Virus record (IMG/VR): IMGVR_UViG_3300035701_000267
Coordinates: 1 to 25,207 of that record
Direction: 5' to 3' (one strand)
Length of the DNA stretch: 25,207 nt
DNA from: a virus
Numbering within the stretch: position 1 is the stretch's first letter; every line of letters starts with the position of its first letter. The notes beneath the pieces were generated by a model. It worked only from the letters and a program-made list of their open reading frames with translations. It did no database searches and was not told where the DNA came from. Shown piece after piece: positions 5,998 to 12,804 of the stretch. The translations under genes and the position numbers were made by a program.

Positions 5998-6204
5998 ATG
6001 AAAAAGAAAAAACTATGTTGGTTAAGAGTTGATTTACAGGGTTATAGTACTACTTTATGGAGGCATAAAAAAGAATCTTTAAATGTTTGGTTATCTATAA
6101 GTAAAACATATCTTTATAGGTGGTTAGATGATAACGAAGGATTTCAGATTAAATATAAAAACAAATGGTATTTCGCATATAGTACAGATTTTGATTTTGT
6201 ATAA
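5998..6204 (+). CDS. small basic aromatic protein, unknown
   Basis: A 68-residue protein starting MKKKKLCWLRVDLQGY, very rich in Lys, Trp and Tyr, with alternating strand-like segments and the central motif SLNVWLSISKTYLYRWLDD. The 'SISKTYLYRWLDD' segment could be a minimal HTH-like helix, but this is weak. It is the first gene after the extended -10 promoter and has a good AAGGAG site. Family not recognised. Confidence 0.65.
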   Translation: MKKKKLCWLRVDLQGYSTTLWRHKKESLNVWLSISKTYLYRWLDDNEGFQIKYKNKWYFAYSTDFDFV

Positions 6205-6222
6205 TAAGCCCCAGGAGAACAA

Positions 6223-7239
6223 ATGGTTGATTGGCTTGATATTTTAGGCATATCTACTTTATTAGGATTTAAAGATAAAGAGCAAAATGTAGAGGATTAT
6301 CTTGAATTAATTAAAAAAGACAGAGAAAAATATCATTTAGACCAGATAATTCCCGTCAAATTTGATTACACTCCATCAACTCTTGCTGAGTATATTGGGC
6401 AAGAGAACGCAAAATACCGAATAAATACCTATGTAAAAAAAATTAAGCAGGTAAAACCTGTTCATTTAATTATTTCTGGTACAAGAGGGCATGGTAAATC
6501 TACTTTGGTTTATATTATAGCTAAAATGCTTGGGGTAGAAATAGACACTTATGTTGGAGGCAGTTTTACTATTGAAAATTTAAACGATTTTTTACAACGT
6601 AATTCTGATGATAGAGTATTTAGAGTTTTGTTTATAGATGAAATTCATGGACTTAGTAGGGAAGTAAGCGAGTATATGTTGCCTCTATTACAAAGTTTTA
6701 TTCTTCCAGATGGAAACCAGAGAGTAAAACCATTTGTTTTAATGGGGGCGACTACTAATTTAGAAATTCTACAAAGGAATTCGCAACCATTTGTAGACCG
6801 ATGTGATTTAATTGAGCTTGAACACTATACAGCAGACGATATTAAACAGATGTTAAAGCAATATAATGATAAACTTTATCGCGCAAATGTGAGCAATGAA
6901 GTGTATGATTTATTGGCAAACAATACAAGATTTAATCCAAGAACAAGTTTAAGCATGTTTGATGATTTAATTATAGAAGAAGATATTTATAAAATTTTAA
7001 AAGGTAGACAAATTTTAAAAGACGGATTAACTACAAAAGATGTAATAGTATTGAAACATTTAAAAGAAATAGAAAAACCCGTAGGAATTGAAGTTTTAGC
7101 AGTAATAACACAGCAGACAAGGGAATCTTATAAAGACCTTCAAGAACCCTATCTTTTACAGATGGGGTATATTAGTAGAACCGCGAGAGGGCGTATCGTA
7201 ACCGAAAAAGGAAAAAATATTATTCGAGGATTAGAATAA
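6223..7239 (+). CDS. RuvB-like AAA+ ATPase (Holliday junction branch-migration helicase)
   Basis: A 338-residue protein close to the length of bacterial RuvB. Visible motifs: YIGQENAK near residues 57-64, Walker A GTRGHGKST (86-94), Walker B VLFIDE (135-140), sensor 1 GATTN (175-179), a possible arginine finger in VDRC (R193), sensor 2 NPRT (R240), and a C-terminal winged helix (about 285-332) with EPYLLQMGYISRTARGR, the RuvB C-terminal signature. RuvB is a hexameric motor that drives branch migration with RuvA. No RuvA or RuvC is nearby, but a PD-(D/E)XK resolvase-like gene lies at 22236. The N-terminal 45 residues are an extension of unknown role. The divergence suggests a phage-specific motor. 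Confidence 0.88.
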   Translation: MVDWLDILGISTLLGFKDKEQNVEDYLELIKKDREKYHLDQIIPVKFDYTPSTLAEYIGQENAKYRINTYVKKIKQVKPVHLIISGTRGHGKSTLVYIIAKMLGVEIDTYVGGSFTIENLNDFLQRNSDDRVFRVLFIDEIHGLSREVSEYMLPLLQSFILPDGNQRVKPFVLMGATTNLEILQRNSQPFVDRCDLIELEHYTADDIKQMLKQYNDKLYRANVSNEVYDLLANNTRFNPRTSLSMFDDLIIEEDIYKILKGRQILKDGLTTKDVIVLKHLKEIEKPVGIEVLAVITQQTRESYKDLQEPYLLQMGYISRTARGRIVTEKGKNIIRGLE

Positions 7240-7244
7240 AAATT

Positions 7245-7430
7245 ATGAATCGTAAAATTTTAGCAGAATTTAAAGATTTGAATAATTTTATGGGAACGAT
7301 GGAGGGATTGTTTAATTTATTAGATTGTTTGATTTTATATTATGGAAAAGAAAATCCTGTTTATTTAATGGAAATGTTAATGGAATTAAACGAATATATG
7401 AATGGCATTGTAAATCCGCCCGAATTATGA
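7245..7430 (+). CDS. small acidic helical protein, unknown
   Basis: A 61-residue protein, all helical and Met/Leu-rich: NRKILAEFKDLNNFM, then MEGLFNLLDCLIL, then MEMLMELNEYM. It could be a small helical-hairpin adaptor. It sits between the RuvB-like and recombinase genes and overlaps the latter by ATGA (7427-7430), which supports it as a real gene and sets the recombinase start. No family recognised. Confidence 0.65.
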   Translation: MNRKILAEFKDLNNFMGTMEGLFNLLDCLILYYGKENPVYLMEMLMELNEYMNGIVNPPEL

Positions 7431-8236
7431 GAGAAAAATTAGAACAATATAAACAATATTTAATTAATATACATAGGTCTTTAGTATATTATAATTTTTT
7501 AAATCCTTTTTTTAAATATTTAGAAAAGGAACAATTGGAATTTTCTACTTTAACAAAAGACCAATTGGCATATTATTTTAAATATACTAAATATTCTCCC
7601 AATGCCATTAATAACTTAATAAAGGCATGTCGAAATTTTTGTCAATATGCTAATATAGACAATCACCCATGTTTTGAAATTCCCTTAGTAAAAGTAGTGC
7701 GTAAGATAATAGAATATATGACATTAGAAGATATTGAAAAGTCTATCAAATATGTGGCAACATACAGTAAAAGATTTAATTCGGATAAAGTGGCTTGTTT
7801 ATTGTATTTCATGTTTTATACAGGAGTGAGAAAAAGTGAAATTGTAAATTTAAAACGAGCCAAATTTGATTTAGAAAATTGTACAGTTTTAATATACGAA
7901 GAAAAAACTAAACAAGAAAAAATTATTCCCTATCCATTTTCTATAAATGATAAACTCAAGGCATATTTTAAATCAGAACCAGAAGAATTAAATGCGTTTA
8001 ATATTAAATCTAAACAAATAGATTATTTATTTCACAATGTGATAAGTAAGTATCTTGGAAAAAAAGTTAAACCTCATTTAACCAGACATGGCTGTGCCAG
8101 GTATTTACAGGAGCAAGGTATACCACCTACGGTTGTACAAAAAATTCTTGGACACCAGAATTTAGCTACCACCCTTATTTATATGACACCAGACCAAAGA
8201 ATGATAGAAGAAAGTTATAGAAAGAAAATAAAATGA
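7427..8236 (+). CDS. tyrosine recombinase / integrase
   Basis: A 269-residue protein using the ATG at 7427; the same frame is open further upstream, but the ATGA overlap with the preceding gene favours 7427. Residues 1-90 form a SAM-like core-binding domain (YYNFLNPFFKYLEKEQLEF). The catalytic domain shows R135 (TGVRKSEI), a Lys on the beta-hairpin (K160 or K162 in EEKTKQEK), H217 and R220 (HLTRHG), H243 (LGHQNLATT) and nucleophile Y252. The catalytic set is complete, so it should be active. Its compact size resembles XerC/XerD more than large phage integrases. It may integrate the phage or resolve multimers; no attP-like site is evident nearby. Confidence 0.9.
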   Translation: MREKLEQYKQYLINIHRSLVYYNFLNPFFKYLEKEQLEFSTLTKDQLAYYFKYTKYSPNAINNLIKACRNFCQYANIDNHPCFEIPLVKVVRKIIEYMTLEDIEKSIKYVATYSKRFNSDKVACLLYFMFYTGVRKSEIVNLKRAKFDLENCTVLIYEEKTKQEKIIPYPFSINDKLKAYFKSEPEELNAFNIKSKQIDYLFHNVISKYLGKKVKPHLTRHGCARYLQEQGIPPTVVQKILGHQNLATTLIYMTPDQRMIEESYRKKIK

Positions 8237-8499
8237 AAAATTTAGTATGGACATGTTCTCTTGATGATTACATTGAAATTATGGAACAAACAATTATTTT
8301 GGGTAAAGAACATGGTAAGTCAGAGGGAGATAATTTGATACCAGAATTTTTTGAAATAGCAAAAAAATTGGGTAAAGCTCCTAAATGTTTAGGCGCAACA
8401 GAAATGGATAAGGATTTGTTGATGGGTAATATACGAGAAGATTTAAAAATTAAAATTTTAGACTTAACTAAAAAAGAAGATACAAATGAACCGTATTGA
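8233..8499 (+). CDS. hypothetical protein
   Basis: An 88-residue acidic protein: an N-terminal WTCSLDDYIEIMEQTIILGKE helix region, a middle helix EFFEIAKKLGK and an acidic, Lys-rich tail. No family recognised. It overlaps both neighbours (ATGA at 8233; 14 bases with the sigma-like gene), placing it in one translational unit with the recombinase and sigma factor. Confidence 0.7.
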   Translation: MKNLVWTCSLDDYIEIMEQTIILGKEHGKSEGDNLIPEFFEIAKKLGKAPKCLGATEMDKDLLMGNIREDLKIKILDLTKKEDTNEPY

Positions 8500-9142
8500 G
8501 CAGTTAGTTAAAGAATATAAACAAGAAAAAACGCAAAGTAAACTTAATCAAATTGTTACTATCTTAAAACCTGTTGTATTTAAAAAAGCCAAATATATAC
8601 ATGAAAAGAAATTTTACCCTTTGTCATTATATCATAAATGTATAGAATGTAGAAAATGTATAGAAAAAATTGATTGTGAAAATTGTGAAAGATGTAGATG
8701 CGTAAAAGGTACTTTTAATTTAAAAAGAAAAGGACTATGCGATTTAGCAGATGTTGAAAATGATTTATGGTTAGAAATATTGCGAGTTATTGAAAATTAC
8801 GATATTACCAAAAATTTTGAAACTTATTTATATGCTACTTTGTGGGATTGGATTCCTTCTTTTATTAATAAAAATTATATTAAAGAATTATTAAATATTT
8901 CTTTAGAGAATTCGTCAGAGGAAACAGAAAATATAGCGTCTAAACAAATATTTCAACCGACTGAAATCATTGAGGTTGCTGAAAAAGTGCTTAGTCCAAA
9001 AGAAAAAGAATTATTTTATATCTTATTGAAAGACAACAAATTAACAGAATTAGAGATTTCTAAAAAATTAAATATAGACCAATCCGTTGTATCTCGTAGA
9101 CTTACAGCATTGAGGAAAAAATTAAAAAAAGAGATAGCATAA
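8486..9142 (+). CDS. divergent sigma70-family factor with Cys-cluster insertion
   Basis: A 218-residue protein. Residues 84-130 look like sigma region 2 (DLADVENDLWLEILRVIENYD, then FETYLYATLWDWIPSFI). Residues 169-214 look like region 4 (LSPKEKELFYILL, then an HTH in LTELEISKKLNIDQSVVSRRL). Between the first helix (13-40) and region 2 lies an insertion (about 50-86) with eight cysteines at 52, 55, 58, 64, 67, 70, 72 and 85, spaced CX2CX2CX5CX2CX2CXC, suitable for zinc or an Fe-S cluster. A phage sigma factor would redirect host RNA polymerase to middle or late promoters. A sigma-like regulator that no longer binds RNA polymerase is possible. Confidence 0.72.
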   Translation: MNRIEQLVKEYKQEKTQSKLNQIVTILKPVVFKKAKYIHEKKFYPLSLYHKCIECRKCIEKIDCENCERCRCVKGTFNLKRKGLCDLADVENDLWLEILRVIENYDITKNFETYLYATLWDWIPSFINKNYIKELLNISLENSSEETENIASKQIFQPTEIIEVAEKVLSPKEKELFYILLKDNKLTELEISKKLNIDQSVVSRRLTALRKKLKKEIA

Positions 9143-9197
9143 TTTATGTACTTTGGCATATACTTATTAGTGAGAACACTGAAAGGACTAAGAGCTA

Positions 9198-9500
9198 ATG
9201 ACTAAGAGCGAGCCAATAAGGATAACCGAGATTGATTTCTTTCCTATTAAGCCTAAACAGGGCGTAGTCTGTTTTGTCTCCTTTACCTATCGTAATGAGC
9301 TTAGAATATGTGATTGTGCTATAGTAACTCGTCCTAAAGGCGGGTATCGCCTTTCCTATCCTCTAAGAAAGCTTCCAAACGGCAAGAGTATTCAAGCAAC
9401 ATATCCTATTAATACAATTACAGGTACACAAATAGAAACCACAGTGCTTAAAGCGTACTGTGATTTTTTATCGAAATTTGGAATTAAAGAGAAAATATAA
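9198..9500 (+). CDS. SpoVG-family nucleic-acid-binding protein
   Basis: A 100-residue protein resembling SpoVG along its whole length: strands IRITEIDFFPIK, then VVCFVSFTYRNELRICDCAIV, the loop GGYRLSYPLRKLPNGK matching the SpoVG 'xFVxMPxRKxxDGxxR' element, then ATYPINTITGTQIETTVLKAY matching 'AHPIxxxxRxxIxxxVLxxY'. SpoVG homologues bind DNA and RNA and act as global regulators in several bacteria. Codon choice (CGT, CCT and CTT frequent) differs from the AGA/TTA-rich neighbours, suggesting separate acquisition. AAAGGA lies 10 bases before the ATG. An extended -10 promoter follows the gene. Confidence 0.75.
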   Translation: MTKSEPIRITEIDFFPIKPKQGVVCFVSFTYRNELRICDCAIVTRPKGGYRLSYPLRKLPNGKSIQATYPINTITGTQIETTVLKAYCDFLSKFGIKEKI

Positions 9501-9521
9501 ACGATAAACAGTCTCGCAATG

Positions 9522-9530
9522 TGTTATACT
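9522..9530 (+). promoter_or_regulatory. extended -10 promoter TGTTATACT
   Basis: TGT at 9522-9524 precedes TATACT at 9525-9530, identical over 9 bases to positions 54-62. No matching TTGACA stands 17 bp upstream. A start near 9537 would leave a 12-nt leader containing GAGGG before the ATG at 9549. It is one of three intergenic occurrences of this motif. Confidence 0.6.
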
Positions 9531-9548
9531 ATATTTGAGGGATAAGAA

Positions 9549-9701
9549 ATGAAATACGCTAAGTGGCAAAAAAGATTATTTAGATTGCGTAGAATAAAAG
9601 AGAGAATAAAAGAAACTTTAACGAGATTTACTGTAGAAAAAGAACGCCAGATTGAAAATTTAGATAAAAAAATATTTAAATTAATTATGACTCACAAATA
9701 A
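9549..9701 (+). CDS. small very basic helical protein, unknown
   Basis: A 50-residue protein starting MKYAKWQKRLFRLRR. About 19 Lys/Arg residues lie in continuous predicted helix, with heptad-like Leu, Ile and Phe, suggesting a basic coiled coil that binds nucleic acid or RNA polymerase. It is the first gene after the extended -10 element at 9522, with GAGGG as ribosome site. No family recognised. Confidence 0.65.
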   Translation: MKYAKWQKRLFRLRRIKERIKETLTRFTVEKERQIENLDKKIFKLIMTHK

Positions 9702-9713
9702 AAAGGATAAACA

Positions 9714-10796
9714 ATGCAAGCTCATTGGACAGAAAAAGAAGATAAACTGTTAAGAGAAAATTTAGGACAGATGACCTATAGAGAATTGGCACAACTTTTA
9801 CATAGGTCATATTCATCAGTGGGTAAGCGGATTGAGAGGTTAGGATTGACCAATTCTATTCCTAAAGAAGAAAAAGTACAACCAATTAAGCATAAAGATA
9901 TTGGTAAGTTTTTGGTGGAACAGATACGAGAAGAAATGACAGATGTGAAGCCCATTAAATCCGCTACACAAAGCAAAACAGACCGTAAAGGAGATACGCT
10001 GGTTATTCATCTTACCGACCTTCATGCTGGTAAGATAGTTAAGAATCAAGAAGGTATTGTTGTTTATAATGAAGAAGTTTTTAAACACAGAGTAGAAAGA
10101 CTTTGTGAACAGACTCTAAAATTACTGGATAATAATATTAAGAAGGGAGTTCCTATTACCGACGTTGTTATTCTTAGCACAGGAGATTTGGCTAACGGAG
10201 AAGGTATTTATGCTACACAGGCATATGAACAAGAGTTAGCCCCTCCGCGTCAAGTTATGTTGTGCGTAGATGTTATTTCTCGTCTTATTAAGTCTTTGTT
10301 AGACCGCAATTTATCTGTAAGTTTTTTTGGAGTGCGGGGGAATCATGGACGTACAGCTAAAGACACAGATGTGGCATCTAATTGGGATTTGATGTGCTAC
10401 ATGATTCTTGACTTTTGGGCTAAGATGATTTTAAAAAATCCAAAACTAACAATTAAATATACAGAAACAGAGCATCTTGTTTTGGATATTAGAGGACATG
10501 GCTATTTGATTAGACATATCGCACCAGAACAGGTTGATAGCCCTGCTGGCAGAGTTAAAATAAATGAATGGGCAAGAATCCACAAAGTTGAAAGCGTGGT
10601 CTATGGGCATTATCATCACGCAGGTATTGTGGATTGTGATAATGTGCGCGTTTTTCGCGGTGGTTCAATCGTAGGTGGAGATTCTTTGAGTGAATCAATG
10701 GCAAAGCACTCAGAGCCATTGCAGCTTGTTTGGGGAGTCAATGAAGCAAGAGTATCTACTTTTATTTATTTGGTAGATTTGGGAGATAAAAAATGA
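9714..10796 (+). CDS. metallophosphoesterase with N-terminal helix-turn-helix
   Basis: A 360-residue two-domain protein. Residues 1-46 are a Myb/GcrA-like HTH (HWTEKEDKLLREN, then LAQLLHRSYSSVGKRIERLGL). Residues 95-355 form a calcineurin-like phosphoesterase with the classic metal-binding motifs: D102 and H104 (DLHAG), GD 157-158, GNH 209-211 (VRGNHGR) and GHYHH 298-302. These resemble Mre11/SbcD-type nucleases and phage phosphoesterases. A DNA-directed nuclease or end-processing enzyme is the likely role, with the HTH targeting DNA. It starts behind AAAAGGA and ends in an ATGA overlap with the next gene. No SbcC/Rad50 partner is in the window. Confidence 0.85.
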   Translation: MQAHWTEKEDKLLRENLGQMTYRELAQLLHRSYSSVGKRIERLGLTNSIPKEEKVQPIKHKDIGKFLVEQIREEMTDVKPIKSATQSKTDRKGDTLVIHLTDLHAGKIVKNQEGIVVYNEEVFKHRVERLCEQTLKLLDNNIKKGVPITDVVILSTGDLANGEGIYATQAYEQELAPPRQVMLCVDVISRLIKSLLDRNLSVSFFGVRGNHGRTAKDTDVASNWDLMCYMILDFWAKMILKNPKLTIKYTETEHLVLDIRGHGYLIRHIAPEQVDSPAGRVKINEWARIHKVESVVYGHYHHAGIVDCDNVRVFRGGSIVGGDSLSESMAKHSEPLQLVWGVNEARVSTFIYLVDLGDKK

Positions 10797-10969
10797 ACTT
10801 TCGATTTTACAATCATTGGACATGTATAGATAGAGAATATCAGCATTTTACTTTATTTGCCATAGACCACACAGATATGTTATGTGATGATGGAATTGAA
10901 AATACGAGTACATGGGTTAAAAATATTGTGATAACAATTTTAAATTTTGAATTTAGTTTTTCTTGGTAG
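10793..10969 (+). CDS. small aromatic-rich protein, paralogue of the gene at 14169
   Basis: A 58-residue protein starting MNFRFYNHWTC. It shares a layout with the product of 14169: an N-terminal (F/L)YN(H/N)W, a middle LFxI(D/E), and a C-terminal I-x-NFE(F/I)SF strand. Sheet-forming aromatic residues dominate. It begins with an ATGA overlap at the end of the phosphoesterase gene and ends in TAG, just before a long inverted-repeat region. Function unknown. Confidence 0.65.
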   Translation: MNFRFYNHWTCIDREYQHFTLFAIDHTDMLCDDGIENTSTWVKNIVITILNFEFSFSW

Positions 10970-10976
10970 TTTTTTC

Positions 10977-11080
10977 GGGGCAAGGAATTCTGTTCTTTAT
11001 ACCAAAGAGAAGTTACTGTTAAAGTTAGAGTTACATCAATAAAGAACTCTCTTTGCCCCCTAAATTTAAAAAGGAGAGTT
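10977..11080 (+). promoter_or_regulatory. leader with competing stems; possible translational switch
   Basis: A 112-base gap dense in complementary segments. 10977-10983 pairs with 11053-11059 (7 bp) and 10992-11000 pairs with 11039-11047 (9 bp). 11003-11010 can pair with 11048-11055 (8 bp). 11045-11054 can also pair with 11070-11080 (10 bp, one bulged G), which would bury the AAGGAG ribosome site of the gene at 11082. These options compete for the 11039-11059 strand. The big loop holds four tandem GTTANN hexamers (11012-11035). A protein- or ligand-controlled leader is inferred; a DNA-level site such as an origin is possible. Confidence 0.45.
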
Positions 11081-11081
11081 A

Positions 11082-11318
11082 GTGCCAAATATAATACCAA
11101 ACAATAGTCAAATAGAAGGATATAAAGAATATTATAACGCATATCCAGAGTGTCCAGCAGAGCATAAAGATTATTTTGGAAAAACTTTAAGATGTAAATA
11201 TTCGCTTCATGGAACAGATGTTTCTATCCCATGTGTAAATGATTCGGATTTTGAGTTTTGTAAAATTTATAGAGGTACAATTATTGAAATTCAAAGAATT
11301 TTAAATAAGGAGCAATAA
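11082..11318 (+). CDS. small Cys-containing protein, unknown
   Basis: A 78-residue protein using GTG at 11082, with AAGGAG 6 bases upstream. Five cysteines are spread out (PECPAEH, RCKYS, IPCVND, EFCKIY) without tight CxxC pairs. The tail is helical (GTIIEIQRILNKEQ). It is the first gene after the structured leader and so the one whose ribosome site would be hidden. Family not recognised. One base separates its stop from the membrane protein gene. Confidence 0.7.
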   Translation: MPNIIPNNSQIEGYKEYYNAYPECPAEHKDYFGKTLRCKYSLHGTDVSIPCVNDSDFEFCKIYRGTIIEIQRILNKEQ

Positions 11319-11319
11319 C

Positions 11320-12054
11320 ATGAAAGACATTCTGTTAATTCTAAGTGGTTTAGTTGGAGGCGTTTTGTTTACACTAATTAAAAATAAAGTTGTTAATATG
11401 ACTAAAGCTAGGATAATTCAGTCTACAAATCCAACAGACAGTACTTGTGAACCACCTACTCTAACAGAATGTTTTAGTTCAACAAAAGCCGTTAATGGAT
11501 TGCTGAATGTTAAAAGTAGTGTATTATGGATGAAAGATATAGCTTCTATTTTTAATCTTAGAAAATTAATTATTGTTGGTGTTATTGTTGGAGTTATTTT
11601 TGGTTATGGTTATTTTAAGGGAATTCAAAATAAGCCCGTTCATTTTGATTTACGCGGGAAAGAAGCTACAATACAGTTAAATGAACATTATTTAAAAATT
11701 GAGACTGATGGAACAGCAAAAGTGATTGATAAAGAAGGAAAGATTTTAAAAACCATTAAAGTAAAAGACATTCCAGAGTTAGAAAAAGCTCTCAGACCTT
11801 ACGGATTTATTTTTGAACCTGTATTAGTACTTGGAGCAGGAGTTTCTCAAACAGATAAAGCAATAGAGGGCGGGGTAGGAGCAAGATGGTTTAAGTGGTA
11901 TAAATGGGTTGCTGATGCGTGTTTAACCAATAAAGGGGTTTATCCGATAGGAGTAAGCTATAAGTTGACAGATAACAGCGCGATTGGATTAAGTGGAGGG
12001 ATTGGTTGGGAGGGCGACCAACGCGTGTTGTTTAAATATACAGTCAAATTTTAA
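11320..12054 (+). CDS. membrane protein with C-terminal beta-rich domain
   Basis: A 244-residue protein with two hydrophobic segments (about residues 4-20 and 83-98), an Asn/Thr/Ser-rich linker between them, then a short domain (HFDLRGKEATIQL onward). The C-terminal half (167-244) has alternating Gly-rich strands (VLVLGAGVS, GVGARWFKWYKW, GVSYKLTDNSAIGLSGGIGW, VLFKYTVKF) and ends in Phe, as outer-membrane beta-hairpins do. A two-membrane lysis or envelope protein is possible, as is a tail-associated one, but neither can be shown. The start follows AAGGAG at good spacing. Confidence 0.6.
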   Translation: MKDILLILSGLVGGVLFTLIKNKVVNMTKARIIQSTNPTDSTCEPPTLTECFSSTKAVNGLLNVKSSVLWMKDIASIFNLRKLIIVGVIVGVIFGYGYFKGIQNKPVHFDLRGKEATIQLNEHYLKIETDGTAKVIDKEGKILKTIKVKDIPELEKALRPYGFIFEPVLVLGAGVSQTDKAIEGGVGARWFKWYKWVADACLTNKGVYPIGVSYKLTDNSAIGLSGGIGWEGDQRVLFKYTVKF

Positions 12055-12062
12055 GGAGAAAA

Positions 12063-12446
12063 ATGAGATTAATTACACTCCACACATCATTATTTCGTTA
12101 TATAATATCTGAATTTCCAAAACAAAAAACAGTTAAAGATAAATCTACATTTATTAAAAAAACAATTAAATCCTATGTGGGAGCGATTAAAGCTGAATGG
12201 CAACAGTTTTTAAAGCTATTTAATAAAGAATATCTCAAACAAAAAGCAGAATATGAAAAACATCAGCAAATACAAAAAGATTTACAAAGAGCTTTAAAAC
12301 TCTTAGAATATTTAGATGTTAAGATGGAAAAAATGGGATATAACAGAACAACTAAGCGTCAATTTTGGAGAGATTTTTCTAAGAACGGCAAGTTACGAAA
12401 AGAATTATTTGAAGAACTGATTAAAGAAGTTAATATGTGGAGATAA
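12063..12446 (+). CDS. basic helical protein, unknown
   Basis: A 127-residue, Lys-rich protein, largely helical, with a coiled-coil centre (EYEKHQQIQKDLQRALKLLEYLDV) and a C-terminal helix pair. No motif identifies it. It has an AAGGAG site and precedes the DUF6899-like gene by one base. Confidence 0.65.
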   Translation: MRLITLHTSLFRYIISEFPKQKTVKDKSTFIKKTIKSYVGAIKAEWQQFLKLFNKEYLKQKAEYEKHQQIQKDLQRALKLLEYLDVKMEKMGYNRTTKRQFWRDFSKNGKLRKELFEELIKEVNMWR

Positions 12447-12447
12447 T

Positions 12448-12804
12448 ATGCCCTACATCAACGCTACCGATGGGCGCAGAAATGCGTTAAGGCAAGGAGA
12501 TTTGGCTAATACCGCAGGAGAATTAAATTATCAATTATTTTATTTTGTTAAGCATTATTTTGATAAAGGAGACGCGACTACTTCAGAATTAACAGCAAAA
12601 ACATTGGTAGATGAGTTTTTAGGAGAGAAACCAAATTATCAACGGTTTAATGACATGACAGGCGCATTGGTTAGATGTTATAGAGAAATTAAACGTAGAC
12701 TTAATATACGAGCAGATTTCTTGATTGATTTGTTAGATAGTTATGATGAACAAATAGATATCTATGAAGATATTAAGATTAAAGAAAATGGAGATGTAGA
12801 ATGA
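12448..12804 (+). CDS. DUF6899-like phage protein
   Basis: A 118-residue protein with the pattern I associate with DUF6899 phage proteins: an N-terminal MPYI, AGELNYQLFYFVKHYF, then a conserved NYQRFNDMTGALVRCYREIKRRL and a C-terminal YEDIKIKENGDVE. The domain is common in phages and has no established function. Here a 20-residue segment (KGDATTSELTAKTLVDEFLG) and a stretch before YED seem to be extra. The 4-base ATGA overlap couples it to the next gene. The DUF number is from memory. Confidence 0.7.
   Translation: MPYINATDGRRNALRQGDLANTAGELNYQLFYFVKHYFDKGDATTSELTAKTLVDEFLGEKPNYQRFNDMTGALVRCYREIKRRLNIRADFLIDLLDSYDEQIDIYEDIKIKENGDVE

Noticed and set aside
6200-6205. TATAAT just before the RuvB-like gene
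   Set aside because: It overlaps the stop of the previous gene, has no -35 at proper spacing and no TGn; chance is likely in AT-rich DNA.
9146-9205. 19-residue peptide MYFGIYLLVRTLKGLRAND before the SpoVG homologue
   Set aside because: It has no ribosome site and overlaps the real start; it could be a leader peptide but nothing supports translation.
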